Shown: positions 49,871-59,154, counted from the stretch's first letter. The stretch: 64,000 bases of DNA from Nonomuraea spiralis (GCF_014648435.1 NZ_BMRC01000016.1:146592-210591), one strand, 5' to 3'. Numbers and translations are program-made. Notes: a model not told the origin generated them from the sequence alone.

Positions 49871-50605
49871 GTGAGTCTCTACCGCGACGAAGGCGTCGTC
49901 CTGCGGACGCAAAAACTCGGTGAGGCCGACCGCATCGTCACCGTTCTGGCCAAGCGCACCGGCAAGATCCGGGCGGTGGCCAGAGGCGTGCGCCGCACCA
50001 AGTCACGCTTCGGCGCGCGGCTGGAGCCGTTCACGCACGTCGACCTCCAGCTGCACACCGGCCGTACGCTCGACGTGATCACCCAGGCGGAGACCATCCG
50101 CCCCTACGGCGAGGCCCTGGCCGTCGACTATCCCCGCTACACCGCGGGCAGCGCCATGCTGGAGACGGCCGACCGGCTGACCCAGGGCGAGAAGGAGCCG
50201 GCGCTGCGGCAGTTCCTGCTGCTGGTCGGCGGGCTGCGCACGCTGTCCGAGCGCGCCCACGAGGCCAGGCTGGTGCTCGACGCCTACTTCCTGCGTTCGC
50301 TGGCGGTGGCGGGATACGCGCCCGCGCTGGAGGCGTGCGCCAAGTGCCAGGCCCCCGCGATCAGGGCCTTCGCCATCGTCGCGGGCGGCGTGGTGTGCGG
50401 GGCGTGCCGCCCGGCGGGCGCGGCCGTGCCGGCGGGGGAGACGATCGGGCTCATGACGGCGCTGCTGCGCGGCGACTGGACCACCGCCGACGCCTCGGAG
50501 TCACGCCATCGCAGCGAGTGCAGCGGTCTGGTCGCCGCATATCTGCAATGGCATCTCGAACACGGAATACGCTCTCTGCGACACGTCGAAAGGGAGCATG
50601 CGTGA
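49871..50605 (+). CDS. recO: DNA repair protein RecO
   Basis: A recombination mediator of the RecFOR pathway that loads RecA on SSB-coated DNA. The N-terminal OB fold begins MSLYRDEGVVLRTQKLGEAD (first codon GTG) with VARGVRRTKSRFGARLEPFT. The C-terminal helical domain contains a zinc site: CAKCQAP and VCGACRP near residues 157-180. The length of 244 residues is normal. The stop overlaps the uppS GTG, a linkage conserved in actinobacteria. Confidence 0.95.
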   Translation: MSLYRDEGVVLRTQKLGEADRIVTVLAKRTGKIRAVARGVRRTKSRFGARLEPFTHVDLQLHTGRTLDVITQAETIRPYGEALAVDYPRYTAGSAMLETADRLTQGEKEPALRQFLLLVGGLRTLSERAHEARLVLDAYFLRSLAVAGYAPALEACAKCQAPAIRAFAIVAGGVVCGACRPAGAAVPAGETIGLMTALLRGDWTTADASESRHRSECSGLVAAYLQWHLEHGIRSLRHVEREHA

Positions 50606-51384
50606 ACGTCCGGCCTCCGACCCCTCATCCGTCAGGCGCGACCCCGCCGCCGATCCCGCGTGACCTCGTGCCCCGGCACGTCGCCATCGTCATGGACGGC
50701 AACGGCCGCTGGGCCAAGGCGCGCGGCCTGCCGCGCACCGAAGGTCACAAGGCGGGCGAGTCATCGCTGTTCGACGTCATCGAGGGGGCCATCGAGCTGG
50801 GCATCCCCTACCTGAGCGCCTACGCCTTCTCCACGGAGAACTGGAAGCGCTCGCCCGACGAGGTGCGCTTCCTCATGGGCTTCAACCGCGACGTCATCAG
50901 GCGGCGGCGCGACGAGCTCAACGCGATGGGCGTACGGGTGCGCTGGGCGGGCCGTCCCGGGCGGCTGTGGAAGAGCGTGATCTCCGAGTTGCAGGACGCC
51001 GAGCGGATGACGGTCGGCAACAGCAAGCTGACGTTGCAGTTCTGCGTCAACTACGGCGGGCAGGCCGAGATCGTCGACGCGGCGGTCAAGCTGGCGGCCG
51101 ACATCGCGGCCGGGCGGGTCAAGCCGTCCAAGGTGACCGAGAAGGTGTTCGCCCGCTACCTCGACGAGCCGGAGATCCCGCCGGTCGACCTGTTCCTGCG
51201 CTCCTCCGGCGAGCAGCGTTTCTCCAACTTCCTGTTGTGGCAGTCGGCCTACGCCGAGATGGTCTTCCTCGACCGGCTCTGGCCCGACTTCGACCGCCGC
51301 GACCTGTGGGAGGGCTGCGAGATCTACGCCAAGCGCGACCGGCGCTACGGCGGCGCGATCCCCAACCAGGTCCCCGGCGCCTAA
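50602..51384 (+). CDS. uppS: Isoprenyl transferase (undecaprenyl/decaprenyl diphosphate synthase)
   Basis: A cis-prenyltransferase of 260 residues that makes the polyprenyl carrier for cell-wall synthesis. Conserved regions: PRHVAIVMDGNGRWAKARGL with the catalytic Asp, GHKAGESS, YAFSTENWKRSPDEVRFLM, FCVNYGGQAEI and the C-terminal DLFLRSSGEQRFSNFLLWQS. GTG at 50602 overlaps the recO stop. It is not the ATG-rich DUF variant; all substrate-binding residues are kept. Confidence 0.95.
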   Translation: MNVRPPTPHPSGATPPPIPRDLVPRHVAIVMDGNGRWAKARGLPRTEGHKAGESSLFDVIEGAIELGIPYLSAYAFSTENWKRSPDEVRFLMGFNRDVIRRRRDELNAMGVRVRWAGRPGRLWKSVISELQDAERMTVGNSKLTLQFCVNYGGQAEIVDAAVKLAADIAAGRVKPSKVTEKVFARYLDEPEIPPVDLFLRSSGEQRFSNFLLWQSAYAEMVFLDRLWPDFDRRDLWEGCEIYAKRDRRYGGAIPNQVPGA

Positions 51385-51428
51385 GGAAACCCCGGGTCCA
51401 CCCCTGCTGAGCTGCCGCACTGGACGAC

Positions 51429-51448
51429 GACTATACGCGGATATAGTC
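51429..51448. promoter_or_regulatory. Palindromic operator upstream of ABC exporter
   Basis: GACTATA (51429-51435), CGCGGA, TATAGTC (51442-51448) is a perfect 7-6-7 palindrome 52 bp before the exporter ATPase start, in an unusually AT-rich patch. This looks like a TetR-type operator and -10 region. No TetR gene is adjacent, so the regulator must be elsewhere. Confidence 0.6.
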
Positions 51449-51500
51449 TGCTACTCGTTTGGGTAGTCAACTGTACAAGCGAACAGTCATGAGGCAGATC

Positions 51501-52414
<914 letters not shown>

Positions 52415-52418
<4 letters not shown>

Positions 52419-54007
52419 GCCCCGGCACCGGCGTGCTCGTCCGCCTGGCGCTGCGCCGCGAGCGGGCGGTCGCCCCCTGGTGGCTCCTGCTGCTCGTGGC
52501 CCTCGCCCTGGCGATGGTCGCCTACATCAACCGGAACATGGCCACCTACGAGCTGAAGCTCGCCTACACCGAGGTCGTCCGGCGCTACGCCTTCTTCCAG
52601 GCGCTCGGCGGCGGGTACGTCGAGCCGCGCCTGGAGGTGCTGGCGACCTGGCGCAGCGGCGGCTTCCTCTACGTGATCAACGCGTTCGCCGCCCTGATGA
52701 CCGTCGTCAGGCACACCCGCAGGGAGGAGGACGCGGGCCGGACCGAGCTGCTGCGCGCGGGCGTGGTGGGCCGCCGCGCGCCGCTCGGCGCGGCCCTGCT
52801 GGTGGCCGGGACGACCAGCCTGGCCGGCGGCGCGCTGGTCGCCGCCGCCCTGCTCGCCGCCGGCCTCGAACCCGCCGGCACGCTCGCGTACGGCGCCGCC
52901 GTCGTGGTGGCCGGCTGGGTGTTCGCGGGCATCGCCGCCGTGGCCGCGCAACTGGCCCGCGAGGCCCGTACCGCCACGGTCATCGGCCTGTACGCGCTCG
53001 GCCTGGCCTACGTGCTGCGCTACACCGCCGACGCGAGCGGCCGGCACTGGCTCAAGGCCCTGTCACCGCTCGGCTGGAGCCACATGGTGGACGCCTACAA
53101 GGACGAGCGGTGGTGGCTGCTGGGGGTGTCCGCGCTGGTCGCGGGGGCGTTGTGCGCGGTGGCGTACACGCTGGCCGGCCGCCGCGACCTCGGCTCGGGG
53201 CTGCTGCCCGAACGGCCGGGCAGGGAGTCGGCCCCCGGGCTGCGCGGCCCGGTCAGCCTGGCCTGGCGGCTGCACCGCGGCCTGCTGCTGAAGTGGGCGG
53301 CCGGAACGGCGGCCTTCGCGGCGGTGGGCGGCGCGATGGGCCCGCTGGCCAAGGACGTCCTGGCCCGCCCGAGTGTCGTGGTCACGAACATCACGACCCT
53401 GCTCGGCGTCTCCCCGGAGGCCGCCCTCGACGGGTACATGTGGTACTACCTGCTGATCCTCGCCTACTGCGTCGCGCTCTACCCGGTGCTGATGATCGTG
53501 CGGCTGCGGACGGAGGAGATCTCGGGCCGCGCGGAGGCCGTGCAGGCCACGCCCCTGACCAGGGTCCGCTGGGCGGCCGGGCATCTGGTCGTGGCCGCCC
53601 TCGGCACGGCGGCGCTGCTGGCGCTCACCGCCCTCGTCTTCAGCGCCGTGTACGGGGCGCTCCTCGGCGACTTCACCGGCACCGCGCCGCGTTTCCTGGC
53701 CGCCGCGCTGAGCCAGGCCCCGGCGGCGTGGTGCGTCGGCGCGGTCTGCCTGGCGGCGTACGGGCTGCTGCCCCGGGCGAGCGTGCCGCTCTGCTGGGCC
53801 GCCTGGATCCTGACCGCCCTGCTCGGCCAGGTCGTCGCCCCCTTCTACGGGGTGTGGGGCGGCACCCCGTTCGAGCCGTTCCACTACCTGCCGAACATCC
53901 TGGCGGGGCAGGCGTTCGGGACGGTGCCGGTGCTGGCGCTGCTCGCGCTGACGGCCGTGCTGACCGCCGGCGGGCTGCTCGCGCTACGCCGCCGCGACGC
54001 CTGCTGA
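52415..54007 (+). CDS. ABC-2 exporter permease (polyketide antibiotic exporter-like)
   Basis: A 530-residue membrane protein with about 12 hydrophobic segments in two halves (WWLLLLVALALAMVAYINRN, ALLVAGTTSLAGGALVAAAL; later LVVAALGTAALLALTALVFS, VPVLALLALTAVLTAGGLLA). The doubled ABC-2 arrangement, with VSLAWRLHRGLLLKWAAGTA in the middle, is that of exporters annotated for polyketide antibiotics in actinomycetes. The substrate is unknown; with no biosynthetic genes near, self-resistance to a foreign compound is as likely. ATGA coupling to the ATPase gene. Confidence 0.9.
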
Positions 54008-54031
54008 GGGTCCTTGGCTTGCCGCCGGGAT

Positions 54032-54113
54032 GGGGAACACTGGCATGCCGGTCAGGCTGAGAGCGGGTGAAGGCGGGTACAACCCGTTGCCCCTACGTCT
54101 TGAAGGAGGGCCG
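54032..54113 (+). ncRNA. Structured leader resembling the pyrimidine-sensing arm of a TPP riboswitch
   Basis: GGGG (54032-54035) can pair with CCCC (54090-54093). Inside lie a hairpin ACTGG/CCGGT (54039-54043 with 54048-54052), then GGCTGAGAG (54055-54063), then a stem CGGGT/ACCCG (54064-54068 with 54082-54086). In TPP riboswitches GGCTGAGA is the segment that binds the pyrimidine, with a variable hairpin after it in actinomycetes. The second TPP half (ACCTGAT and the P4/P5 arm) is not found. A shortened TPP-like or HMP-PP-type aptamer is possible. GGAGG follows, then a short ORF. Confidence 0.4.
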
Positions 54114-54203
54114 ATGCTCCCAGGTTGCGGCTCGTGCAACTGCTCCGACGTCTTCGCCACCGCCAAACCACCGTGGTGGCAGACATCCAGCGAAGCGCCC
54201 TGA
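54114..54203 (+). CDS. Small Cys-rich ORF (29 residues)
   Basis: An unannotated-looking small ORF starting ATG at 54114, seven bases after a strong GAAGGAGGG Shine-Dalgarno. It encodes MLPGCGSCNCSDVFATAKPP and ends WWQTSSEAP. Three Cys in CGSCNC and the Trp pair suggest metal or ligand binding, or a regulatory leader peptide. It is preceded by the riboswitch-like leader and followed by a strong hairpin, so it could be a complete small transcription unit. I know no homologue. Confidence 0.45.
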   Translation: MLPGCGSCNCSDVFATAKPPWWQTSSEAP

Positions 54204-54217
54204 ATCGGGCGTACCTG

Positions 54218-54250
54218 CCGCCCGCCCCCGGTGACCTGGGGGGCGGGCGG
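54218..54250. terminator. GC-rich bidirectional stem-loop
   Basis: CCGCCCGCCCCC (54218-54229) pairs with GGGGGCGGGCGG (54239-54250), a perfect 12-bp stem with a nine-base loop. It lies between the small ORF and the convergent CGNR gene. No long T-run follows in either sense, so it is a terminator of the strong-stem type common in actinomycetes. Confidence 0.6.
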
Positions 54251-54275
54251 TCCGCTTTACGGGGCCCGCGACGGG

Positions 54276-54824
54276 TCAGGCGCGGCGGCGGGCCCGGTAG
54301 GCGGCGACGTGCATGCGGTTTCCGCAGGTACGGCTGTCGCAGTAGACCCGCGAACGGTTGCGGGACTCGTCCACGAACACGCGGTCGCAGTCGGGGGCCG
54401 AGCACGTGCGCAGGCGTTCCATCTCGCCCTCCACCAGCAGGTGCGCCAGCGCCACGCCGCAGTCGGCGGCCACGTGCTCGGCCAGCGAGGCGTCGTTGGC
54501 GAAGTAGTGGACGTGCAGCGGGTGGCCGTCGTGCTCGGTCAGCCTGGGCGTGATGCGCGTCTCCGCGAGCAGCGCGTTGAGGGTGCGCACGGCGCTCGCC
54601 ACGTCGGAGGCGGTGAACACCCGGTGGAACGCCTCGCGCACCATCCGGACCTGGCCGAGGTCGCGGGCCGTCAGCGCGCCGACACCGCTGACCTGCCGGG
54701 ACTCCACGAAGGTCTGCAGCTCGGCCAGGCTGGCCAGGTCGTCGCCGCCGCCGGTGGACGGAGAGGTGTTGACCAGGTCGACAACGGTGGCCAAAGAATG
54801 CACCATGTCATGGCCAAACGGCAT
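54276..54824 (-). CDS. CGNR zinc-finger domain protein (ABATE-type)
   Basis: A 182-residue predicted stress-related regulator. The N-terminal ABATE region (about residues 1-125) includes ATVVDLVNTSPST and VREAFHRVFTASDVASAVRT. The C-terminal CGNR zinc finger (about 138-178) reads LRTCSAPDCDRVFVDESRNR followed by RVYCDSRTCGNRMHVAAYRA, giving four Cys ligands and the CGNR core. It is probably DNA-binding. ATG at 54824 is chosen because the ABATE domain starts there; an open frame continues upstream for 280 codons but is only the shadow of the EamA gene. It is divergent from EamA and may regulate it. Confidence 0.88.
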   Translation of the reverse strand: MPFGHDMVHSLATVVDLVNTSPSTGGGDDLASLAELQTFVESRQVSGVGALTARDLGQVRMVREAFHRVFTASDVASAVRTLNALLAETRITPRLTEHDGHPLHVHYFANDASLAEHVAADCGVALAHLLVEGEMERLRTCSAPDCDRVFVDESRNRSRVYCDSRTCGNRMHVAAYRARRRA

Positions 54825-54894
54825 GTTGACTCCTGTCGGGGCCGGTTCTAGCGTGGTCGCAGCGTATCTCTCCCATGGCGCTCGGGGGGTTTCC

Positions 54895-55812
54895 ATGAGT
54901 GCATATCGGCGTATCGTCCTGATCGCGATCGCCGGAGCACTGATCATCTCCACCTCCGGTCCCCTCGTACGTCTGTCGGGGGTGTCGCCCGCGACGTCGG
55001 CGTTGTTCCGCTGCGCGTACGCGGTGCCGCCCATGCTCGTGCTGGCCTGGCTCGAACGCCGGAAGCTGGGGCCCCTGCCGCTCAAGGGCGCGCTGCTGGC
55101 CTGGGCCGCCGGCGCGCTGTTCTCGCTCGACCTGCTCTTCTGGCACCAGTCGATCAAGCTGGTCGGCGCGGGCCTGGCGACCGTGCTGGGCAACCTCCAG
55201 GTGTTCATCGTGGCCTTCGCCGCCTGGGGCCTGTTCCGCGAGCGGCCCTCGAACCGGCTCATGGCCGGCACGCCGATCGTCTTCGGCGGGGTCGTGCTGA
55301 TCTCAGGGGTGTTCGACGGCTCGGCGTACGGGCTCGATCCCGTCATGGGCGCGGTCACCGGGCTGGTCACCTCGGTGGTGTACGCGGCGTACCTGCTGCT
55401 CCTGAAGGCGGGACCGGGGCGTACGGCCGGGCCGCTGGCGCACGCGACCGTCGTGGCCACCGTGCTGATCGCGGCGCTCAGCCCGCTGTTCGGCGGCGCC
55501 GACCTGGCGCCGGAATGGCCGGCGCACGGGTGGCTGCTGCTGCTCGCGCTGGGACCGCAGGTGGTGGGGTGGCTGCTGATCACGTACTCGCTGCCCAGGC
55601 AGCCCGCGGCGCTCACGTCGCTGCTGCTGCTCGTGCAGCCGGTGGTCACCGTCGCGATCTCCGCGCTCACCCTGGGGGAGCGGCCCTCTGCGCTGCAGTT
55701 CGCCGGGTGCGCCGCGGTCGTGCTCGGCGTGTTGTACGGCTCCCGCGGCGCTCAGCCCACGCGGGCCGGCGCCGAGCAGGACGAGCAGGTGCCGAAGACC
55801 TCGACCGTGTGA
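54895..55812 (+). CDS. EamA-family (DMT) metabolite exporter
   Basis: A 305-residue transporter with ten predicted helices in two EamA repeats. The first opens RRIVLIAIAGALIISTSGPL and has FWHQSIKLVGAGLATVLGNL. The second has ITYSLPRQPAALTSLLLLVQ and VVTVAISALTLGERPSALQF. The C-terminal tail runs 61 bp into the convergent zur gene, an unusually long overlap of real genes. DMT exporters move amino acids, nucleosides or drugs, and the cargo here is unknown. Confidence 0.9.
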   Translation: MSAYRRIVLIAIAGALIISTSGPLVRLSGVSPATSALFRCAYAVPPMLVLAWLERRKLGPLPLKGALLAWAAGALFSLDLLFWHQSIKLVGAGLATVLGNLQVFIVAFAAWGLFRERPSNRLMAGTPIVFGGVVLISGVFDGSAYGLDPVMGAVTGLVTSVVYAAYLLLLKAGPGRTAGPLAHATVVATVLIAALSPLFGGADLAPEWPAHGWLLLLALGPQVVGWLLITYSLPRQPAALTSLLLLVQPVVTVAISALTLGERPSALQFAGCAAVVLGVLYGSRGAQPTRAGAEQDEQVPKTSTV

Positions 55813-56141
55813 GTGATCCCGGTGAAGCCGTGCTCGCTGCCGATTGCCTCGGCCCAGCGCTCGACGGCCGGCCCGGCCACCTCGACCGTGTGGCCGCAGC
55901 GGCGGCAGACCAGGTGGTGGTGATGGTCGTCGCTGGCGCACGCGCGGTAGACCGACTCTCCCTCGTCCGTGCGCAGCACGTCGACCTGGCCGCAGTCGGC
56001 CAGCGCCTGGAGCGCCCGGTAGACGGTGGTCAGGCCGATCTTGGCGCCGTGCAGGCGCATCTCGGCGTAGACGTCCTGGGCGCTGCGGAAACCCTTGCTG
56101 TGGCGCAGGGTGTCGTGCACGGCGTCACGCCTCGTCGTCAT
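55752..56141 (-). CDS. zur: Zinc uptake regulator Zur (Fur family)
   Basis: A 129-residue Fur-family repressor that shuts off zinc uptake when Zn2+ is plentiful. The winged helix (about residues 1-80) contains TTVYRALQALADCGQVDVLR. The sensor part has DDHHHHLVCRRCGHTVEV, a CxxC structural zinc site whose partner is CSSC near the C-terminus. It is the last gene of the znu operon, with ATG 56141 overlapping the znuB stop. Its own expression should therefore be Zur-controlled through the box at 58719. Confidence 0.93.
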   Translation of the reverse strand: MTTRRDAVHDTLRHSKGFRSAQDVYAEMRLHGAKIGLTTVYRALQALADCGQVDVLRTDEGESVYRACASDDHHHHLVCRRCGHTVEVAGPAVERWAEAIGSEHGFTGITHTVEVFGTCSSCSAPARVG

Positions 56142-57010
56142 GCGGCCTCCTCGACACGGACTCGTGGTCGCGGGCTCACCGGGGACTCCTGGATGCGGCC
56201 TCGCCGTACGAATTTACCGACACCTAGGGCCAGGACGAAGCCGGCGAGGGCAAGAAGCACGATCGCCGCGCCCGGAGGCACCCGTGCCGACATCGTCGAG
56301 GCCAGCAGGCCGCCCACCGAGGCGAGCACGCCGAACAACATCGCCAGCCCCATCGTGGCCCGGAACCCCCTGGTGAGCTGCTGGCTCGTGGCCACCGGGA
56401 TCACCATCAGGGCGCTGACCAGCAGCAGGCCGACCACGCGCATGGCGATGACGACGGTGAGCGCGGCGGTGACCGCGATCAGCAGGCTGAGGAAACGCAC
56501 CGGCAGGCCGCTGGCCCTGGCCATCTCCTCGTCCTGGCAGAGCACGAACAACTCCCTGCCGAAGACGACGACCACGCCGATCACCGCCGCGGCCAGCGCG
56601 CCGATGATCCAGATGTCCTGCTGGGTGACGCTGGCGATGGCGCCGAACAGGTAGGAGTTCAGCTTGGCGTTGCTGCCGCCGGGGGCGATGCCCATGAGCA
56701 TGACGCCGCCCGCGATGCCGCCGTAGAACAGCAGGGCGAGCGCCACGTCGCCGCTGGTCCTGCCCCGGGCCCTGACCAGCTCGATCGCCACCGCGCCCAG
56801 CACCGAGACGATCACCGCCGTCAGCACCGGCGCCGTGCCGGTCAGGAAGCCGAGCGCCACGCCGGTCAGCGCGACGTGCCCGATGCCGTCGCCGAGCAGC
56901 GACAGCCTGCGCTGCACGATGAACGTGCCCACCGCGGGCGCGCACAGCCCCACCAGCAGCGCGGCGATCAGCGCGAGCTGGAAGAGGTTCTCCTGCAGAA
57001 GCTCGATCAT
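56138..57010 (-). CDS. znuB: Zinc ABC transporter permease
   Basis: A 290-residue membrane permease of the metal-transporting ABC-3 family with about eight helices (LIAALLVGLCAPAVGTFIVQ, VLTAVIVSVLGAVAIELV, LIAVTAALTVVIAMRVVGLL). QRRLSLLGDGIGHVALTGVA is the family signature loop after TM1. ATG at 57010 overlaps the znuC stop. The metal is inferred from the zur gene and Zur box in the operon. Confidence 0.93.
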   Translation of the reverse strand: MIELLQENLFQLALIAALLVGLCAPAVGTFIVQRRLSLLGDGIGHVALTGVALGFLTGTAPVLTAVIVSVLGAVAIELVRARGRTSGDVALALLFYGGIAGGVMLMGIAPGGSNAKLNSYLFGAIASVTQQDIWIIGALAAAVIGVVVVFGRELFVLCQDEEMARASGLPVRFLSLLIAVTAALTVVIAMRVVGLLLVSALMVIPVATSQQLTRGFRATMGLAMLFGVLASVGGLLASTMSARVPPGAAIVLLALAGFVLALGVGKFVRRGRIQESPVSPRPRVRVEEAA

Positions 57011-57786
57011 CGTGGTTCCCCCTGCCAGCCCGTCAGCGGGGCGGCGGCCGTCTCCGCGGCGTGCGGATGCTGGTGCTCGTGTCCTGGCCTGGCGCACTCG
57101 CCCTCGGGCCGCGGCGGCCTGCCGTCGTGCGCGACGCGGCCCTCGCGGACCACCACGCCGCGGGTGATCAGCGGCTCCATCGGGCCCAGCTCGTGGGCGA
57201 CCAGGACGATCGTCTTGCCCTCACGGACCAGGCCGCCCAGCGTGTCGGCCAGGAGCTGCTGGGTCTCGGCGTCGACGCCCGCGGTGGGCTCGTCCATCAC
57301 GTACGTGTCGGGCTCCCCGGCCAGGGCGCGGGCGATGAGCACCCGCTGCTGCTGGCCGCCCGAGAGCGACTGCACGGGATCGCCGGCCCGGCCGGTCAGG
57401 TCGACGGCGTCGAGGGCCGCGGAGACCGCCGCGCGGTCGGCCGCGCTGGTCCTGCGCAGCCGGCTCTGCCGGGCGACGCGGCCCGAGGCGACGACCTCGC
57501 GGACCGTGGCGGGCACGCCGCCGCCGACCTGGAGGCGCTGGGGCACGTAGCCGATGCGCCACCAGTCGCGGAACCTGGCGGGCGGGGAGCCGTACAGGAG
57601 GGTCTGGCCGCCGGACAGCGGCGTGAGGCCGAGCAGCGCGCGGACCAGGGTGGACTTGCCCGAGCCGTTGGCGCCGAGGAGGGCCACGACCTCGCCGGGG
57701 CGGACGGTCAGGTCGACGCCGCGCAGGATCTGGCGGCCGTCGAAGCTGACCCGGCCGCCGGTCATCGCGAAGGCCGTCTCGCTCAT
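57007..57786 (-). CDS. znuC: Zinc ABC transporter ATPase
   Basis: A 259-residue ATP-binding subunit. Walker A is LLGANGSGKSTLVRALLGLT, the signature is SLSGGQQQRVLIARALA, and Walker B is YVMDEPTAGVDAETQ, followed by the switch His in VLVAHELG. The C-terminal tail is His-rich (HEHQHPH-like), suited to metal handling. ATG at 57786 overlaps the znuA stop. It powers uptake through ZnuB. Confidence 0.93.
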   Translation of the reverse strand: MSETAFAMTGGRVSFDGRQILRGVDLTVRPGEVVALLGANGSGKSTLVRALLGLTPLSGGQTLLYGSPPARFRDWWRIGYVPQRLQVGGGVPATVREVVASGRVARQSRLRRTSAADRAAVSAALDAVDLTGRAGDPVQSLSGGQQQRVLIARALAGEPDTYVMDEPTAGVDAETQQLLADTLGGLVREGKTIVLVAHELGPMEPLITRGVVVREGRVAHDGRPPRPEGECARPGHEHQHPHAAETAAAPLTGWQGEPR

Positions 57787-58694
57787 GCCGTACACCTCAG
57801 TGCTGTTCGAAGGGTCTTGAGGTTATCGCGCATGGCCGACAGGTAGTCGCCGGCGGGCTTGCTCTCCAGCGGGTCGAGCACGGCCGTCTTCGCGCCGACC
57901 TCGCCGGCCAGCACCTCGGCCACCTTCGGGCTGACCAGGGACTCGGTGAAGATCGTGGTGACGCCTTCGGACCTGGCCAGCGCGGCCACCTCCGACAGGC
58001 GCTTCGGCGACGGCTCGGTCTCGGGGTCGAGGGTGATGCCCACCTGCTTGAGCTTGTAGCGGTCGGCCAGGTAGCCGAACGCCTCGTGCGCGGTGACCAG
58101 GGTCTTGCTGGCGCAGGTGGACAGACCCTTGGTGAACTCCTGGTCGAGCCCGCCCAGCGCGCCCGCCGCCGCGGCGGCGCGATCCTTGTACGCCTGCGCG
58201 TGGCCCGGGTCGGCGGCGGCCAGGCGCTCGCCCAGCTTGCCGGCCACCGTGGCCAGGCGGGAGGGGTCGAGCCAGATGTGCGGGTCGTAGGAGACCGCGT
58301 GCTCGTCGTGCCCCTCCTCGCCGGCGTGCCCGCCGGCCGGGATCGTCGTGACGGCGGAGGCGGCGTCGAAGGCGGTGTCGGCGGAGACGGCGTCGTCCAC
58401 AGCCGGCTGCACGCCCTTGACGTAGATCGTGAGCGCCGCGTCCTGGAGCTTGGTCATCTGCTGAAGGCCCAGCTCCAGGTCGTGCGGCTCGACGCCGGGC
58501 GCGGTCAGGACGGTCACGTTCGCGTCGGGCCCGGCCACCTGCTCGGTGAGCCACTGGAGCGGGTAGAAGGCGGCGATCACCTCGGGCCTGCCGCCGTCGG
58601 CGCTCTCCGCGGAGCCGGCGCCACAGGCGGACGTGGCCAGCAGGGCTGCTCCGGCGAGGAGGGTTACGGCGCGCATTGGGGGCGTACGGGACAT
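57783..58694 (-). CDS. znuA: Zinc ABC transporter substrate-binding lipoprotein
   Basis: A 303-residue cluster A-I (ZnuA/TroA) binding protein. The signal peptide MRAVTLLAGAALLATSACGA carries a lipobox-like TSAC. Metal ligands include His in APGVEPHDLELGLQQ, the acidic/His-rich loop GGHAGEEGHDEHAVSYDPHI, KTLVTAHEAFGYLA and a late Glu/Asp. The start may be ATG 58694 or ATG 58676; the latter begins directly at the signal peptide. A small CCCCCAATTATGGGGG hairpin lies over the start region. It is first in the Zur-controlled operon. Confidence 0.93.
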   Translation of the reverse strand: MSRTPPMRAVTLLAGAALLATSACGAGSAESADGGRPEVIAAFYPLQWLTEQVAGPDANVTVLTAPGVEPHDLELGLQQMTKLQDAALTIYVKGVQPAVDDAVSADTAFDAASAVTTIPAGGHAGEEGHDEHAVSYDPHIWLDPSRLATVAGKLGERLAAADPGHAQAYKDRAAAAAGALGGLDQEFTKGLSTCASKTLVTAHEAFGYLADRYKLKQVGITLDPETEPSPKRLSEVAALARSEGVTTIFTESLVSPKVAEVLAGEVGAKTAVLDPLESKPAGDYLSAMRDNLKTLRTALRCTA

Positions 58695-58718
58695 CACGCC
58701 CCCAATTATGGGGGAAAA

Positions 58719-58733
58719 TGAAAATGATTGTCA
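58719..58733. promoter_or_regulatory. Zur box of the znuACB-zur operon
   Basis: TGAAAATGATTGTCA is a 7-1-7 imperfect palindrome matching the actinobacterial Zur site TGAAAATGATTTTCA at 14 of 15 positions as I remember it. It lies 25 bp upstream of the znuA start in an AT-rich patch. Zinc-loaded Zur should bind here and stop transcription of znuA, znuC, znuB and zur. Confidence 0.85.
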
Positions 58734-58752
58734 AAATCTCCGGCGGGCCGGA

Positions 58753-59097
58753 CTAGAACGCACCAAACCGGTCAGCCGCCAGGATCACCAGGAAGACCAG
58801 CATCGCCACCCGCAGCAGCCGCCCCCCGAGGCCCAGCGAGGGCCACGACAGGTAGGCCAGCCACCCGACGAACACCAGCACCGCCAGCGCCGCCACGCCG
58901 CCCACCCAGTTGGCCAGCGCGAAGCCGGCCAGCAGCAGGATCACCAGCACGGCGGGCGCCACCCACTTGGGCACCTGCGTGAACAGGAACGTCATCGGGA
59001 CCGCGCTGCGCTGCTCGACGGCCTTGCGCAGGCCGCTCGCGCCCGGCGTGAAGAACTGCTCGCCCTGGGGCAGCGGGCGCTTGTTTTTGGAGGCCAC
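58753..59097 (-). CDS. DUF6703-type small membrane protein
   Basis: A 114-residue membrane protein. A cytosolic N-terminus (MASKNKRPLPQGEQFFTPGA, first codon GTG) precedes three or four hydrophobic stretches (VPKWVAPAVLVILLLAGFAL, VAALAVLVFVGWLAYLSWPS, LLRVAMLVFLVILAADRF). The pattern fits the DUF6703 family, function unknown. It stands between the zinc operon and glyS, a position I associate with this family in related genomes. Confidence 0.7.
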   Translation of the reverse strand: MASKNKRPLPQGEQFFTPGASGLRKAVEQRSAVPMTFLFTQVPKWVAPAVLVILLLAGFALANWVGGVAALAVLVFVGWLAYLSWPSLGLGGRLLRVAMLVFLVILAADRFGAF

Positions 59098-59120
59098 GTC
59101 GAGAGCCTAAGGGAGTTCGC

Positions 59121-59148
59121 GTGACAGCAGGGCGCACACCTCTAGGCT
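59121..59148 (+). promoter_or_regulatory. Promoter of the monooxygenase-like gene
   Basis: GTGACA (59121-59126) and TAGGCT (59143-59148) are separated by 16 bp. The -10 ends six bases before the GTG at 59155, again suggesting a leaderless transcript. Confidence 0.5.
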
Positions 59149-59154
59149 GGGCTG

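Noticed and set aside
54032..54113. Full TPP riboswitch.
   Set aside because: The conserved ACCTGAT segment and the P4/P5 arm cannot be found between 54087 and the start codon, and no thiamine gene follows.
54114..54203. The CGSC motif recalls methanobactin precursor cores.
   Set aside because: No MbnB/MbnC-like genes lie nearby, the Cys spacing differs, and the peptide lacks a typical leader. The resemblance is only four residues long.
54276..55670. 464-codon minus-strand ORF as one gene.
   Set aside because: Only the last 182 codons encode a recognisable protein (CGNR). The upstream part is Ser/Thr-rich shadow of the EamA gene.
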